A stretch of DNA of 64,000 nt from Anaerosphaera aminiphila DSM 21120 (GTDB lineage Bacteria > Bacillota > Clostridia > Tissierellales > Peptoniphilaceae). Positions 1-8,185 of this stretch are shown in pieces. Where the stretch lies: NCBI RefSeq assembly GCF_900129925.1, contig NZ_FQXI01000001.1, forward strand, positions 1 to 64,000, read 5' to 3'. Each line of letters opens with the position of its first letter. The stretch's first letter is position 1. A program made the translations under genes and the position numbers. The notes below the pieces were generated by a model. It searched no databases. It was not told the DNA's origin and worked only from the letters and a program-made list of their open reading frames with translations.

Positions 1-249
1 AAAAATATTGCTAGGAAAGAATTAGAGAAATGGATAGAAAGAGCGAAACAATCAAAAATATCTGAATTCAAAGCATGTATTAAAGCTTTAGAAAACTGGA
101 AAGAAGAAATACTTCATTATTTTGAAAGCAGATTTACCAACGGAAGAACGGAAGGATTTAACAATAAAATCAAAGTGATTAAACGAGTATCTTATGGATA
201 TCGTAATTTCGAGACCTTTAAGAAAAGGATTTTGTGGTGTTGCAGTTAA
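1..249 (+). CDS. ISL3-family transposase, C-terminal fragment (5' end outside window)
   Basis: Frame 1 is open from the first base and encodes the last 82 residues of a DDE transposase. The block NGRTEGFNNKIKVIKRVSYG followed by YRNFETFKKR is the typical ISL3 (DDE_Tnp_ISL3) C-terminus, in which the glutamate of the EG pair is the last acidic residue of the catalytic triad. The preceding KALENWKEEIL stretch fits the helical region before it. The frame ends cleanly in TAA, so this end looks intact. Whether the whole element is functional cannot be judged from here. Confidence 0.85.
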   Translation, partial: KNIARKELEKWIERAKQSKISEFKACIKALENWKEEILHYFESRFTNGRTEGFNNKIKVIKRVSYGYRNFETFKKRILWCCS

Positions 250-316
250 TTTAAACAAAAAATTAGAATAAAAATTGAGGTAGGAAAAAACCTACCCCAA
301 CATTTGACAATGAACC
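1..316 (+). mobile_element. 3' end of an ISL3-family insertion sequence
   Basis: The window opens inside a transposase reading frame that stops at 247-249. About 40 bases later comes an AT-rich stretch with a short hairpin (GGTAGG, six A, CCTACC at 280-297) and then a sequence ending in TGAACC at 311-316. Read outwards this gives GGTTCATTGTCAAATGTTGG, which resembles the terminal inverted repeats of ISL3-type elements. The element's right end is therefore placed at about 316. Bases 317-324 could be one copy of an 8-bp target duplication, but the left end lies outside the window and cannot be compared. Confidence 0.7.
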
Positions 317-1554
317 TTTAAAACCAATTTTGTTATTCTATTCTTTGAAGTTTCCTTAATTAAAAATCGAAGACCTTCAATTTCAATTTCTTCATTTTCT
401 TCAGGAAATCTGTCAATTTTTTCTATTATATAGCCGGCAATAGAGTCTGTACCATCTGAAGATAAATCTAAGTTCAATATGTGGTTTATATCATCAATAT
501 TTGTAGAAGCATCAATTAAATATTCACTTGGACCTATTTTTATAATATCTTCTTCTTCGTCTTCGTCATATTCATCAGAAATTGAGCCTACAATTTTTTC
601 TATTAAATCTTCAATTGTAATAAGACCTTCAGTTCCGCCGTACTCGTCATTGACAATTGCAATAGAAATTTTATTTCTACGCATTTCATCAAATAGTTCA
701 CCAACTGCCTTAAATTCAAAAGTAAAAAATGGTGGTTTTAAAATGTCAATATGGTCTCTTAAAGTAGAATCTTCAGGAATAGTCAATAAATCTTTAACAT
801 GTAAGATTCCGATTATATTGTCCAAATCATTTTCATATACAGGCATTCTTGAAAATGCCTCACTTTGTACTACTTTTACCACTTCTTTATAACTTGAATC
901 CAAGTTAATAGCCACAATATCAGTACGTGGAGTCATTATATCCTTAGCAAGACTATCTTTAAAATCAAATACATTTCCAATGAAAAATGATTCGTCTTTG
1001 TCTAAAATTCCTTCTTCAGTTCCAAGTGATACAGCATCAATCAAATCATCTTCTGTTATAAGTGGTTCTTTAAAGTTTTTATCTCCACCTGTTAATTTTA
1101 TAAGTAATGAATAAAATAAATTTACAATAAATACTAGTGGCCTTAAAAAAGTGAATAAAAAAGAAGAAAGTTTTGCTTTTTTTTCTACGATTTTTTCATA
1201 TTTCTGTACACCAATAGATTCAGGTAACATTTCTCCTATTACTATAATCATTATAGGGGATAGAAGTATACTAATTATAAATCCTATAAATCCATATAGG
1301 GAGTTAAGTAAAAGACCAAAACAAAGTGCTGCAATTGTGTTTGAAAAGTAATCAGCAACTAGAATCGTTGAAAAAAACTTTTTATTATTATGCAATTTTT
1401 TAATAACATCTAAATTCTCAATATTTTTTTCCTCTAATTTTTTTATTTTATAAGTGGAAAGGTTTAAATAAGCATTTTCAATTAGAGTAAATTCAAAAGA
1501 AAAGAATAAAAACAATAAAAATAATATTAAATACATATAACTGTCAGAATTCAT
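292..1554 (-). CDS. HlyC/CorC (CNNM) family membrane protein with CBS pair, C-terminus altered by IS
   Basis: A 420-residue protein with the order DUF21/CNNM membrane domain (hydrophobic segments around residues 8-25, 62-82, 85-112 and 135-155), a CBS pair (about 205-325, including IMTPRTD and DEYGGTEGLITIEDLIE) and a CorC_HlyC domain (about 335-413). Members are implicated in magnesium or cation efflux and flanking transporter regulation; the substrate here is not inferable. The start is supported by GAGGTGA just upstream. The last seven residues (VHCQMLG) and the stop codon are encoded by the adjacent IS end rather than by native sequence, so the true C-terminus has been replaced. It is convergent with the transposase. 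Confidence 0.88.
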   Translation of the reverse strand: MNSDSYMYLILFLLFLFFSFEFTLIENAYLNLSTYKIKKLEEKNIENLDVIKKLHNNKKFFSTILVADYFSNTIAALCFGLLLNSLYGFIGFIISILLSPIMIIVIGEMLPESIGVQKYEKIVEKKAKLSSFLFTFLRPLVFIVNLFYSLLIKLTGGDKNFKEPLITEDDLIDAVSLGTEEGILDKDESFFIGNVFDFKDSLAKDIMTPRTDIVAINLDSSYKEVVKVVQSEAFSRMPVYENDLDNIIGILHVKDLLTIPEDSTLRDHIDILKPPFFTFEFKAVGELFDEMRRNKISIAIVNDEYGGTEGLITIEDLIEKIVGSISDEYDEDEEEDIIKIGPSEYLIDASTNIDDINHILNLDLSSDGTDSIAGYIIEKIDRFPEENEEIEIEGLRFLIKETSKNRITKLVLKVHCQMLG

Positions 1555-1603
1555 ATTTCACCTCATGCTTAAATTATATATGGGTAGATATATTTTGTCA
1601 AAA

Positions 1604-1635
1604 TTGAATATTTTTTAAAAAATATATGCTATAAT
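1604..1635 (+). promoter_or_regulatory. suf operon promoter, extended -10
   Basis: TGCTATAAT at 1627-1635 is an extended -10 element. TTGAAT at 1604-1609 lies 20 bases upstream, which is long for a -35, so the TG motif probably carries the promoter. A second TATAAT at 1682-1687 is closer to sufC but lacks a recognisable -35. The IscR-like regulator encoded in the same operon is the obvious candidate controller; I could not define its operator. Confidence 0.45.
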
Positions 1636-1722
1636 AAGTTTATCTTAAATCATAGTAAATCAATATGAATTAAAAATATTTTATAATATAATATATTAAC
1701 TAATAAAAAGTGGGAGGAAACA

Positions 1723-2472
1723 ATGTCAAAAGAATTGTTGAGAATTGAAAACTTATCTGCAGGTGTAGAGGGTAAAGAAATTTTAAAGAATATAAATTTA
1801 AAAGTAAATTATGGAGAAGTTCATGTAATAATGGGGCCTAACGGTTCAGGTAAGAGTACACTAGCCAATGTAATAATGAATAATCCTGAATATACAGTTA
1901 CAAATGGGGAAATTTATTTTGATGGAGAAGATATTTCAGAATTGTCTACTGATAAAAGAGCTAGAAAAGGACTTTTTATGACTTTTCAAACACCAATAGA
2001 AGTTTCTGGAATAAGTGTTGAAAACTTTATAAGAACTGCTAAATCATCAGTAGAGGATAAGAATATTCCAATTTTAAGTTTTAAAAAAGATCTTGAAAAG
2101 GAAATGGATAAGTTATATATGGATCATTCTTATGCAAGTAGATATTTAAACGAGGGATTTTCCGGCGGAGAGATGAAAAAAAATGAAATACTGCAAATGC
2201 TAATGCTAAATCCAAAGTTGGCAATTTTAGATGAAACTGACTCAGGACTAGATGTTGATGCAACTAAAATAGTAGCTACTGGAATTGAAAGATTTTTAAA
2301 TAAAGATAATGCAGTTATTATAATTACACATCACAAGGAATTAATAAAAGAAGTATCTCCTGATTATGTTCATGTAATTTTAAATGGAAATATTGTAAAA
2401 GAAGGAGATTATACTTTAATAGATAAAATTGAAGAAGAAGGATTTAATTGGATTAGGGAAGAGGTGAAATAA
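1723..2472 (+). CDS. sufC: Fe-S cluster assembly ATPase SufC
   Basis: A 249-residue ABC ATPase that powers the SufBCD scaffold in the cytoplasm. It shows Walker A GPNGSGKST (38-46), the ABC signature FSGGE (146-150), Walker B LAILDETDSG (167-176) and the switch histidine in IITHH. The signature context EGFSGGEMKKNEILQ and the DSGLD loop are typical of SufC rather than of transporter ATPases, and no membrane partner is encoded. It is the first gene of sufCBDSU and has the strong site GGGAGGAAA upstream of ATG. Length is normal for the family. Confidence 0.96.
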   Translation: MSKELLRIENLSAGVEGKEILKNINLKVNYGEVHVIMGPNGSGKSTLANVIMNNPEYTVTNGEIYFDGEDISELSTDKRARKGLFMTFQTPIEVSGISVENFIRTAKSSVEDKNIPILSFKKDLEKEMDKLYMDHSYASRYLNEGFSGGEMKKNEILQMLMLNPKLAILDETDSGLDVDATKIVATGIERFLNKDNAVIIITHHKELIKEVSPDYVHVILNGNIVKEGDYTLIDKIEEEGFNWIREEVK

Positions 2473-2473
2473 C

Positions 2474-3892
2474 TTGTCAGATACAACAAGAAAGAAAGCT
2501 CAAATTGAAGATCTGGACAGGGGAATTTACGACATAAAGGATAAAGTTGTCTATAGAACCAAGTCTGAATTAGGTCTTACAGAAGAAATAGTAAGACAAA
2601 TTTCAAAAGAAAAAAATGAACCGGACTGGATGTTAGATTTTAGATTAGAAGCTTTAGATTTATTTTTCAAAATGAAAAATCCTGTTTGGGGACCTGATTT
2701 ATCAGAAGTTGATATTCAAAAAATAGTGACATATATTAGACCGGATGCAGATTTAACAGACGATTGGAGAGATGTTCCACAAGAAATTAGAGATACCTTT
2801 GATAGATTGGGAATACAGGAAGCAGAAAAAGAAATGCTACTGTCAGGAGTTGGAGCTCAATATGACAGTGAGGTAGTCTATCACAGTATTCAAAAGTATT
2901 TATTAGATCAAGGAGTAATCTACACTGATTTTGAATCTGCTGTTAGAGAATATCCTGAAATAATAAAAAAATATTTTGGCAAGTGTATTAAACCTGATTT
3001 GCATAAATATATGGCTCTACACTATGCAGTGTGGAGTGGGGGAAGTTTTGTATACGTTCCAAAGGGAGTTAAAGTTGACGTACCTTTACAATCTTATTTT
3101 AGATTAAACGCACCTGGTGCAGGGCAATTTGAACACACTTTGATAATAGTTGAAGATGATGCGTATTGTCACTTTATAGAAGGGTGCTCAGCACCAAAAT
3201 ACAATGCATTAAATGTTCATGCAGGTGGAGTGGAACTATTTGTTGGAGAAAATTCAACACTTAGGTATTCTACAATTGAAAACTGGTCTAGGAATATGTA
3301 TAACTTAAATACTAAAAAAGCAATTGTTGAAAAAAAGGGAAAAATAGAGTGGGTTTCCGGATCATTTGGTTCAAAAGTTTCAATGCTATACCCTTCCTCA
3401 ATACTAGTGGGTGAATATGCAGCAAGTGAATTTACTGGAATTTCCTTTGCCGGAGAAGGTCAAAACATTGATACAGGAGCTCAAATAGTGCATGCAGCAC
3501 CACATACAACATCTACTGTAAACTCTAAGTCAATATCAAAAGGCGGTGGAGTTGCAGTTTATAGAGGCTTAGTTAAAATCAATGAAAATGCCTATGGTTC
3601 AAAAAACTCTGTAAGTTGTGAGTCTTTAATGATGGACTCTGAGTCCAGATCAGACACTATACCGGTGATAGATATTAAAAATAAAAATGTTGACTTAGGG
3701 CATGAAGCTAAAATCGGAAGAATATCTGATAAGGTAATATTTTATTTAATGACAAGAGGAATATCAGAAGAAGAAGCAAAAGCTTTAGTGGTAAGAGGAT
3801 TTGCTGAACCAATTGCAAAAGAACTTCCAATGGAATATGCAGTTGAGATGAATAATCTTATAAATCTTGAACTGGAAGGTTCAATTGGTTAG
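2474..3892 (+). CDS. sufB: Fe-S cluster assembly scaffold SufB
   Basis: A 472-residue SufB, the subunit on which Fe-S clusters are built in complex with SufC and SufD. Diagnostic stretches are WSGGSFVYVPKGVKV, HFIEGCSAPKYN and the C-terminal EAKIGRISDKVIFYLMTRG. The cysteine in NSVSCESLMMD near residue 380 matches the conserved region used for cluster assembly. The start is the TTG one base after the sufC stop, preceded by GAGGTG inside the end of sufC, so translation is tightly coupled. Length is normal. Confidence 0.96.
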   Translation: MSDTTRKKAQIEDLDRGIYDIKDKVVYRTKSELGLTEEIVRQISKEKNEPDWMLDFRLEALDLFFKMKNPVWGPDLSEVDIQKIVTYIRPDADLTDDWRDVPQEIRDTFDRLGIQEAEKEMLLSGVGAQYDSEVVYHSIQKYLLDQGVIYTDFESAVREYPEIIKKYFGKCIKPDLHKYMALHYAVWSGGSFVYVPKGVKVDVPLQSYFRLNAPGAGQFEHTLIIVEDDAYCHFIEGCSAPKYNALNVHAGGVELFVGENSTLRYSTIENWSRNMYNLNTKKAIVEKKGKIEWVSGSFGSKVSMLYPSSILVGEYAASEFTGISFAGEGQNIDTGAQIVHAAPHTTSTVNSKSISKGGGVAVYRGLVKINENAYGSKNSVSCESLMMDSESRSDTIPVIDIKNKNVDLGHEAKIGRISDKVIFYLMTRGISEEEAKALVVRGFAEPIAKELPMEYAVEMNNLINLELEGSIG

Positions 3893-3901
3893 GAGGAAAA
3901 G

Positions 3902-4945
3902 ATGAGTACAAAAATAATAGGCAATGACCTAACCTTTAAGACATATAGTTGGCTTAATGTAAATAATACAGAAATATTAATACCGGAACTATCTGGTAAA
4001 AAATATATGTTGAAGTCCGATAAAAAAGATAGTGCTTTAGATTTTAGCAATATGGAATATGCAATTTCTAAAGAGGTTATAAAATTAACTGAAGAGTATG
4101 AAAACTTGTATAGATTCTATGAGAGTAAAGAAAATGAAACTTATAGAGAAGTAGTAAACTTGGAAATTAACAATGAATACAATGAACTTTTAGATTTTCA
4201 TGACATAGTTGCCAGAAAAAATTCTGAAGTTGAAGTGATTTTAAACTATAATGGAAACTCCACATTGGAAAATTTTAGAAGTTCAATAATAAAAGTATTT
4301 GCTGAAGAAAATTCTAAGGTGAATTTGTTTGTAATTCAAGATGACCCAAAACAAACTATGGTACTTGAATCTATTGCAGCATGTGTTGAAAAAGATGCAG
4401 AAGTCAATATTTACCAATATGAATTAGGTTCAAGCAAATTATATTCAAATTTTCAAAGTAACTTAAAAGGAGATAATTCGGAATTGAATTTAGATGGCAT
4501 ATATTTTGGCTATGATTCTCATGAATTAAATATGCTTTACAATATATGTCACAATGGGAAAAATACAAATTCAGATATTTTAATAAATGGTGCGCTAAAA
4601 GATTCAAGCTACAAAAACTTAAAATCAACTTTGGATTTTAAAAAAGGCTCAAGTTCATCTGTTGGTTCTGAAGGTGAGTATACTATCTTGCTAGATGATG
4701 GAGTTACAGCTATATCAGTTCCTATACTACTTGCTCATGAAGACAACATTGAGGGAAATCACGCTGCAAGTTCAGGAAAAATCGATAAAGATTTAATGTT
4801 TTATATAATGAGCAGAGGCTTTTCTGAAAAAGAAGCAGAGACATTAATAGTTCAATCTAGATTTTCAAAGGCGATAGATAAAATAAGTGATGAAGAAATA
4901 AAAAATAAACTTTGGAGTCGAATTGTTGAGATTGTGAGGAAATAG
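3902..4945 (+). CDS. sufD: Fe-S cluster assembly protein SufD
   Basis: A 347-residue SufD paralogue of SufB that completes the SufBC2D complex. The N-terminal half is divergent, as is usual. The C-terminal half keeps the beta-helix core and the block HEDNIEGNHAASSGKIDKDL followed by FYIMSRGFSEKEAETL, with the conserved histidine of the GNHAAS motif. AGGAGG sits seven bases before ATG. It lies nine bases after sufB and one base before sufS, in the common Gram-positive order C-B-D-S-U (many Bacillota have C-D-S-U-B). Confidence 0.93.
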   Translation: MSTKIIGNDLTFKTYSWLNVNNTEILIPELSGKKYMLKSDKKDSALDFSNMEYAISKEVIKLTEEYENLYRFYESKENETYREVVNLEINNEYNELLDFHDIVARKNSEVEVILNYNGNSTLENFRSSIIKVFAEENSKVNLFVIQDDPKQTMVLESIAACVEKDAEVNIYQYELGSSKLYSNFQSNLKGDNSELNLDGIYFGYDSHELNMLYNICHNGKNTNSDILINGALKDSSYKNLKSTLDFKKGSSSSVGSEGEYTILLDDGVTAISVPILLAHEDNIEGNHAASSGKIDKDLMFYIMSRGFSEKEAETLIVQSRFSKAIDKISDEEIKNKLWSRIVEIVRK

Positions 4946-4946
4946 G

Positions 4947-6185
4947 ATGTTAGATAAAAATGATATATTGCAAATTAGAAAAGATTTCAGCTTTTTAAAA
5001 TTAGAAGACAATTATATATACTTTGACAATGGAGCTACTACACAAAAACCTGAAAAAATTATTAAGGGAATAGATGACTACTATCGCAAAGAAAATGGGA
5101 ATCCACACAGAGGTGCCCATTATTTTGCATTAAAGTCTACAGAGGTATATGAAGGTGCAAGGGAGAAAGTTGCCAAATTTTTGGGAGCAAAATCTCCAAA
5201 TGAAATAGTATTTCTAAGAAATGCAACAGAGGCTTTAAATTTAATTGCATATTCTTGGGCGCTTGAAAATTTAAAAGAGGGTGATGAAATTCTATTGTCA
5301 ATAATGGAACATCACTCAAATCTTGTAACATGGCAATATATTGCAAAAAAGACAAAGGCAAAACTTGTTTATCTATACTTAAATGATGAAATGCAAATTA
5401 CTGATGAAGAATTTAATAGTAAAATAAGTAATAAGACTAGACTCTTTACTTTAACTGCAGCTTCAAATGTGTTAGGAACAATGCCCGATGTAAAAAAATA
5501 TATAGAAATAGCCAAGAGCAAAAATAAAGATGTAGTTACAATAGTTGACGGAGCACAGTACGTTCCTCATCACAGTGTAGATGTAACTGATTTAAATTGT
5601 GATTTTTTAGTATTTTCAGGCCATAAGATGTTTTCTGAAATGGGAATTGGAGTTTTATATGGAAAAGAGGAAATATTAAACTCAATGGTTCCATTTATGT
5701 ATGGCGGAGAAATGATTGAATATGTATATGAGGACCACTCAACATTTTTAAAATCACCTCAGAGATTTGAAGCGGGAACTGTAAATGTAAGTGGAGCAAA
5801 GTCTTTAGCTGATGCAATAGACTATATGGATGAAATCGGAATGGACAATATTTTTGAATATGAAAGTGAACTTACAAACTATGCCTATGACAAATTAAAA
5901 GATTTACCATATTTGGATTTGTATACTACTCCTGATAAAAATAGAAGCCCTATTATTTCATTTAATTTTAAGGAAGTACACCCACATGACGTGGCATCGA
6001 TTTTAGATAGTTATAAAATAGCTGTTAGAAGTGGGCATCACTGTGCACAACCACTTCACAGGTATTTAGATATTAACTTTTCATGTAGGGCATCTTTTGC
6101 AATCTACAATACTTTTGAAGAAATCGACTATTTTGTAGAGCATCTGGAAGATGTTAGGAGGTTGATGGGAATTGAATCTAAATGA
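4947..6185 (+). CDS. sufS: Class II cysteine desulfurase SufS
   Basis: A 412-residue PLP enzyme that removes sulfur from cysteine and passes it to SufU. The PLP lysine is in SGHK (K227), the active-site cysteine in RSGHHCAQPL (C366), and DGAQ (201-204) supplies the cofactor-contacting aspartate. The short loop around the cysteine places it in class II (SufS) rather than IscS. Its end overlaps the start of sufU by 14 bases, which fits the need for stoichiometric SufS-SufU. Confidence 0.96.
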   Translation: MLDKNDILQIRKDFSFLKLEDNYIYFDNGATTQKPEKIIKGIDDYYRKENGNPHRGAHYFALKSTEVYEGAREKVAKFLGAKSPNEIVFLRNATEALNLIAYSWALENLKEGDEILLSIMEHHSNLVTWQYIAKKTKAKLVYLYLNDEMQITDEEFNSKISNKTRLFTLTAASNVLGTMPDVKKYIEIAKSKNKDVVTIVDGAQYVPHHSVDVTDLNCDFLVFSGHKMFSEMGIGVLYGKEEILNSMVPFMYGGEMIEYVYEDHSTFLKSPQRFEAGTVNVSGAKSLADAIDYMDEIGMDNIFEYESELTNYAYDKLKDLPYLDLYTTPDKNRSPIISFNFKEVHPHDVASILDSYKIAVRSGHHCAQPLHRYLDINFSCRASFAIYNTFEEIDYFVEHLEDVRRLMGIESK

Positions 6186-6624
6186 AATATATACTGAACT
6201 GATTTTAGAACAGAGCAGAAACAAGAGAAATAGAAGAGAATTAGAAAACCCCACACATGTGGAGTTGGGACACAATCCTAGTTGTGGAGATGAGATAACT
6301 TTGCAGCTTAGAATAGTTGGAGATATTATTGAAGATATATCATATACAGGTAAAGGATGTGCAATATCTCAAGCAAGTACTTCTATAATGATTGACACTG
6401 TAAAGGGGCTTAGTAAAAGTGATGCACTGTCCCTGTGTAATAAATTTATTTCAATGGTAAAAAATGAAATTTCTGATGAAAAAGAGTTAGAAGAACTTGG
6501 TGATGCTGTAGTCTTTGAAAGCATAAAAAATTTACCAGCTAGAGTTAAATGTGCAGTATTGCCTTGGTATACGTTAAAAGATATAATTGAGAATGATAAA
6601 GTAAAGGGAAGTTTCATTCCATAA
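6172..6624 (+). CDS. sufU: Zinc-dependent sulfurtransferase SufU
   Basis: A 150-residue SufU that accepts the persulfide from SufS. The zinc and transfer residues are visible: C38 and D40 in PSCGDE, C63 in GKGCAIS and C127 in VKCAVLPW. The 18-21 residue insertion that separates SufU from IscU is present between the second and third cysteines. The start is TTG at 6172, supported by AGGAGG at 6156-6161 inside sufS; no better start exists in frame. It lies 15 bases upstream of the regulator gene. Confidence 0.94.
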   Translation: MNLNEIYTELILEQSRNKRNRRELENPTHVELGHNPSCGDEITLQLRIVGDIIEDISYTGKGCAISQASTSIMIDTVKGLSKSDALSLCNKFISMVKNEISDEKELEELGDAVVFESIKNLPARVKCAVLPWYTLKDIIENDKVKGSFIP

Positions 6625-6639
6625 AGTGAAGGTGATGAA

Positions 6640-7035
6640 ATGAAATTATCAACTAAAGGTAGATATGGTCTAATGGCCATGTATCAATTGCAACTTAATT
6701 TTGGAAAAGGCCCTGTTTCAATAAGTGACATAGCAAAAGAAGAACAACTTTCAGAGTCTTACTTGGAACAACTATTCACACTATTAAAAAAAGATGGGCT
6801 TGTTAAAAGTATTAGAGGTGCTAGTGGTGGCTATGAACTAACTAGGTCTCCAGATGAAATAAAAATAGGTGAGATTTTAAATTCACTTGAAGGCGACATG
6901 GCACTGTCTTGTAGTAGTATGAAAAACAGCCCTGACTGTAGAAATATTAGTGAATGTGCAACTAAAGGTATATTAGATAAACTTCAAGTTAGAATGGAAG
7001 AAGTGTTGAATTCTATGAGTCTTGCAGATATGTGA
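6640..7035 (+). CDS. iscR: Rrf2/IscR-family Fe-S responsive transcription regulator
   Basis: A 131-residue winged-helix regulator. The N-terminal MKLSTKGRYGLMAM and the recognition region SESYLEQLFTLLKK are typical of Rrf2. Cysteines at 91, 100 and 106 form the C-X8-C-X5-C arrangement expected of a cluster-binding IscR-type sensor. Its place between sufU and a desulfurase suggests feedback on the suf operon. The alternative is a CymR-type cysteine-metabolism regulator, since B. subtilis cymR sits beside yrvO and alaS in the same way; the three cysteines favour IscR. Confidence 0.88.
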   Translation: MKLSTKGRYGLMAMYQLQLNFGKGPVSISDIAKEEQLSESYLEQLFTLLKKDGLVKSIRGASGGYELTRSPDEIKIGEILNSLEGDMALSCSSMKNSPDCRNISECATKGILDKLQVRMEEVLNSMSLADM

Positions 7036-7042
7036 GGTATTT

Positions 7043-8176
7043 ATGAGTATTAATTTTGATAAAGCAGCAACAACTAGATTAAAAGAAGAAGTTTTAAATG
7101 AAATGCTTCCCTATTTAAATGAATTTTATGCTAATGCATCAAGTATATATAGCCCTGCACAAAAGTCTAAAGAAAAAATAGAGAGTAGCAGAATGAAGAT
7201 ATCCAGTGCTCTGGGGTGTAAGCCTTCAGAGATTTATTTCACATCTGGAGGAACAGAATCAGACAATTGGGCAATCAAGGGAATAGCAGACAGTTTAAGG
7301 GAAAAGGGTAATCATATTATTACAAGTAAAATTGAGCATCATGCAATATTAAATAGTGCTTATTTTTTAGAAGAAAGAGGATATAGGGTAACCTATTTAA
7401 ATGTAGATATAGATGGTTTTATAAGTTTGAAGGAACTTGAAGATTCAATTTGCGATGAGACTATATTAATATCTACCATGCTTGCAAATAATGAAATAGG
7501 AACGATTGAGCCAATAGAAGAAATTGGGAAAATTGCCAAAGAAAAAAATGTTATTTATCATGTAGACGCAGTTCAGGCTCTTGGGAATTTGCCAATTGAC
7601 TTAAAAAATCTAGATGTTGATTTAATGAGTTTTTCCGGTCATAAAATTAATGGACCAGCTGGAGTTGGGGTGTTGTACATTAAAGATAAAACTAAAATTA
7701 CACCTTTACTTCATGGAGGAGCTCAAGAGAAAAGTAAAAGAGCAGGAACTGAAAATGTTGCAGGCATTATTGGAATGGGAAAAGCTGTAGAACTTGCAGT
7801 AGAAAATATAAATGGTAAAATAGATTATATATCTAAAATGAGAAACAAACTAATTGAAAATTTATTGTCAATAGATGGAGTTACTTTAAACGGATCATTA
7901 GAAAATAGATTGCCGGGAAATGTAAATGTTTCAATTGAAGGAGTAGATTCTCAAGAAATGTTAATTTTTTTAGATAGAAAAGACATATGTGCCTCTAGCG
8001 GAAGTGCTTGTAATACAGGAAGTATAAAACCTTCTCATGTATTAAAGGCGTTGGGATTAAGTGACGAACTTGCTAAAGATTGTCTGAGGTTGACATTAGA
8101 CTCTGAAAATACACTAGAAGAAGTTGAAGAAGTGTCAAAAGAAATAAAAAAAATAATAAAAATATTGAGAAAATAG
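7043..8176 (+). CDS. Class I cysteine desulfurase (IscS/NifS-like, YrvO type)
   Basis: A 377-residue PLP desulfurase. The PLP lysine is K201 (SGHK), the catalytic cysteine C323 in SSGSACNTGS, and the paired histidines are in IEHHAI (99-100). The long active-site loop marks the IscS/NifS class, distinct from the SufS in this operon. The ATG at 7043 is chosen because TGAGGT precedes it; a longer frame from 7022 has no site. In related genomes this enzyme supplies sulfur to MnmA for tRNA thiolation, but mnmA is not next to it here. Confidence 0.92.
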   Translation: MSINFDKAATTRLKEEVLNEMLPYLNEFYANASSIYSPAQKSKEKIESSRMKISSALGCKPSEIYFTSGGTESDNWAIKGIADSLREKGNHIITSKIEHHAILNSAYFLEERGYRVTYLNVDIDGFISLKELEDSICDETILISTMLANNEIGTIEPIEEIGKIAKEKNVIYHVDAVQALGNLPIDLKNLDVDLMSFSGHKINGPAGVGVLYIKDKTKITPLLHGGAQEKSKRAGTENVAGIIGMGKAVELAVENINGKIDYISKMRNKLIENLLSIDGVTLNGSLENRLPGNVNVSIEGVDSQEMLIFLDRKDICASSGSACNTGSIKPSHVLKALGLSDELAKDCLRLTLDSENTLEEVEEVSKEIKKIIKILRK

Positions 8177-8185
8177 AGGTGAAGA

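Noticed and set aside
479-892. Plus-strand open frame of 137 codons inside the CorC-like gene
   Set aside because: Serine/isoleucine-rich antisense shadow without a ribosome site; the minus-strand frame has clear domains.
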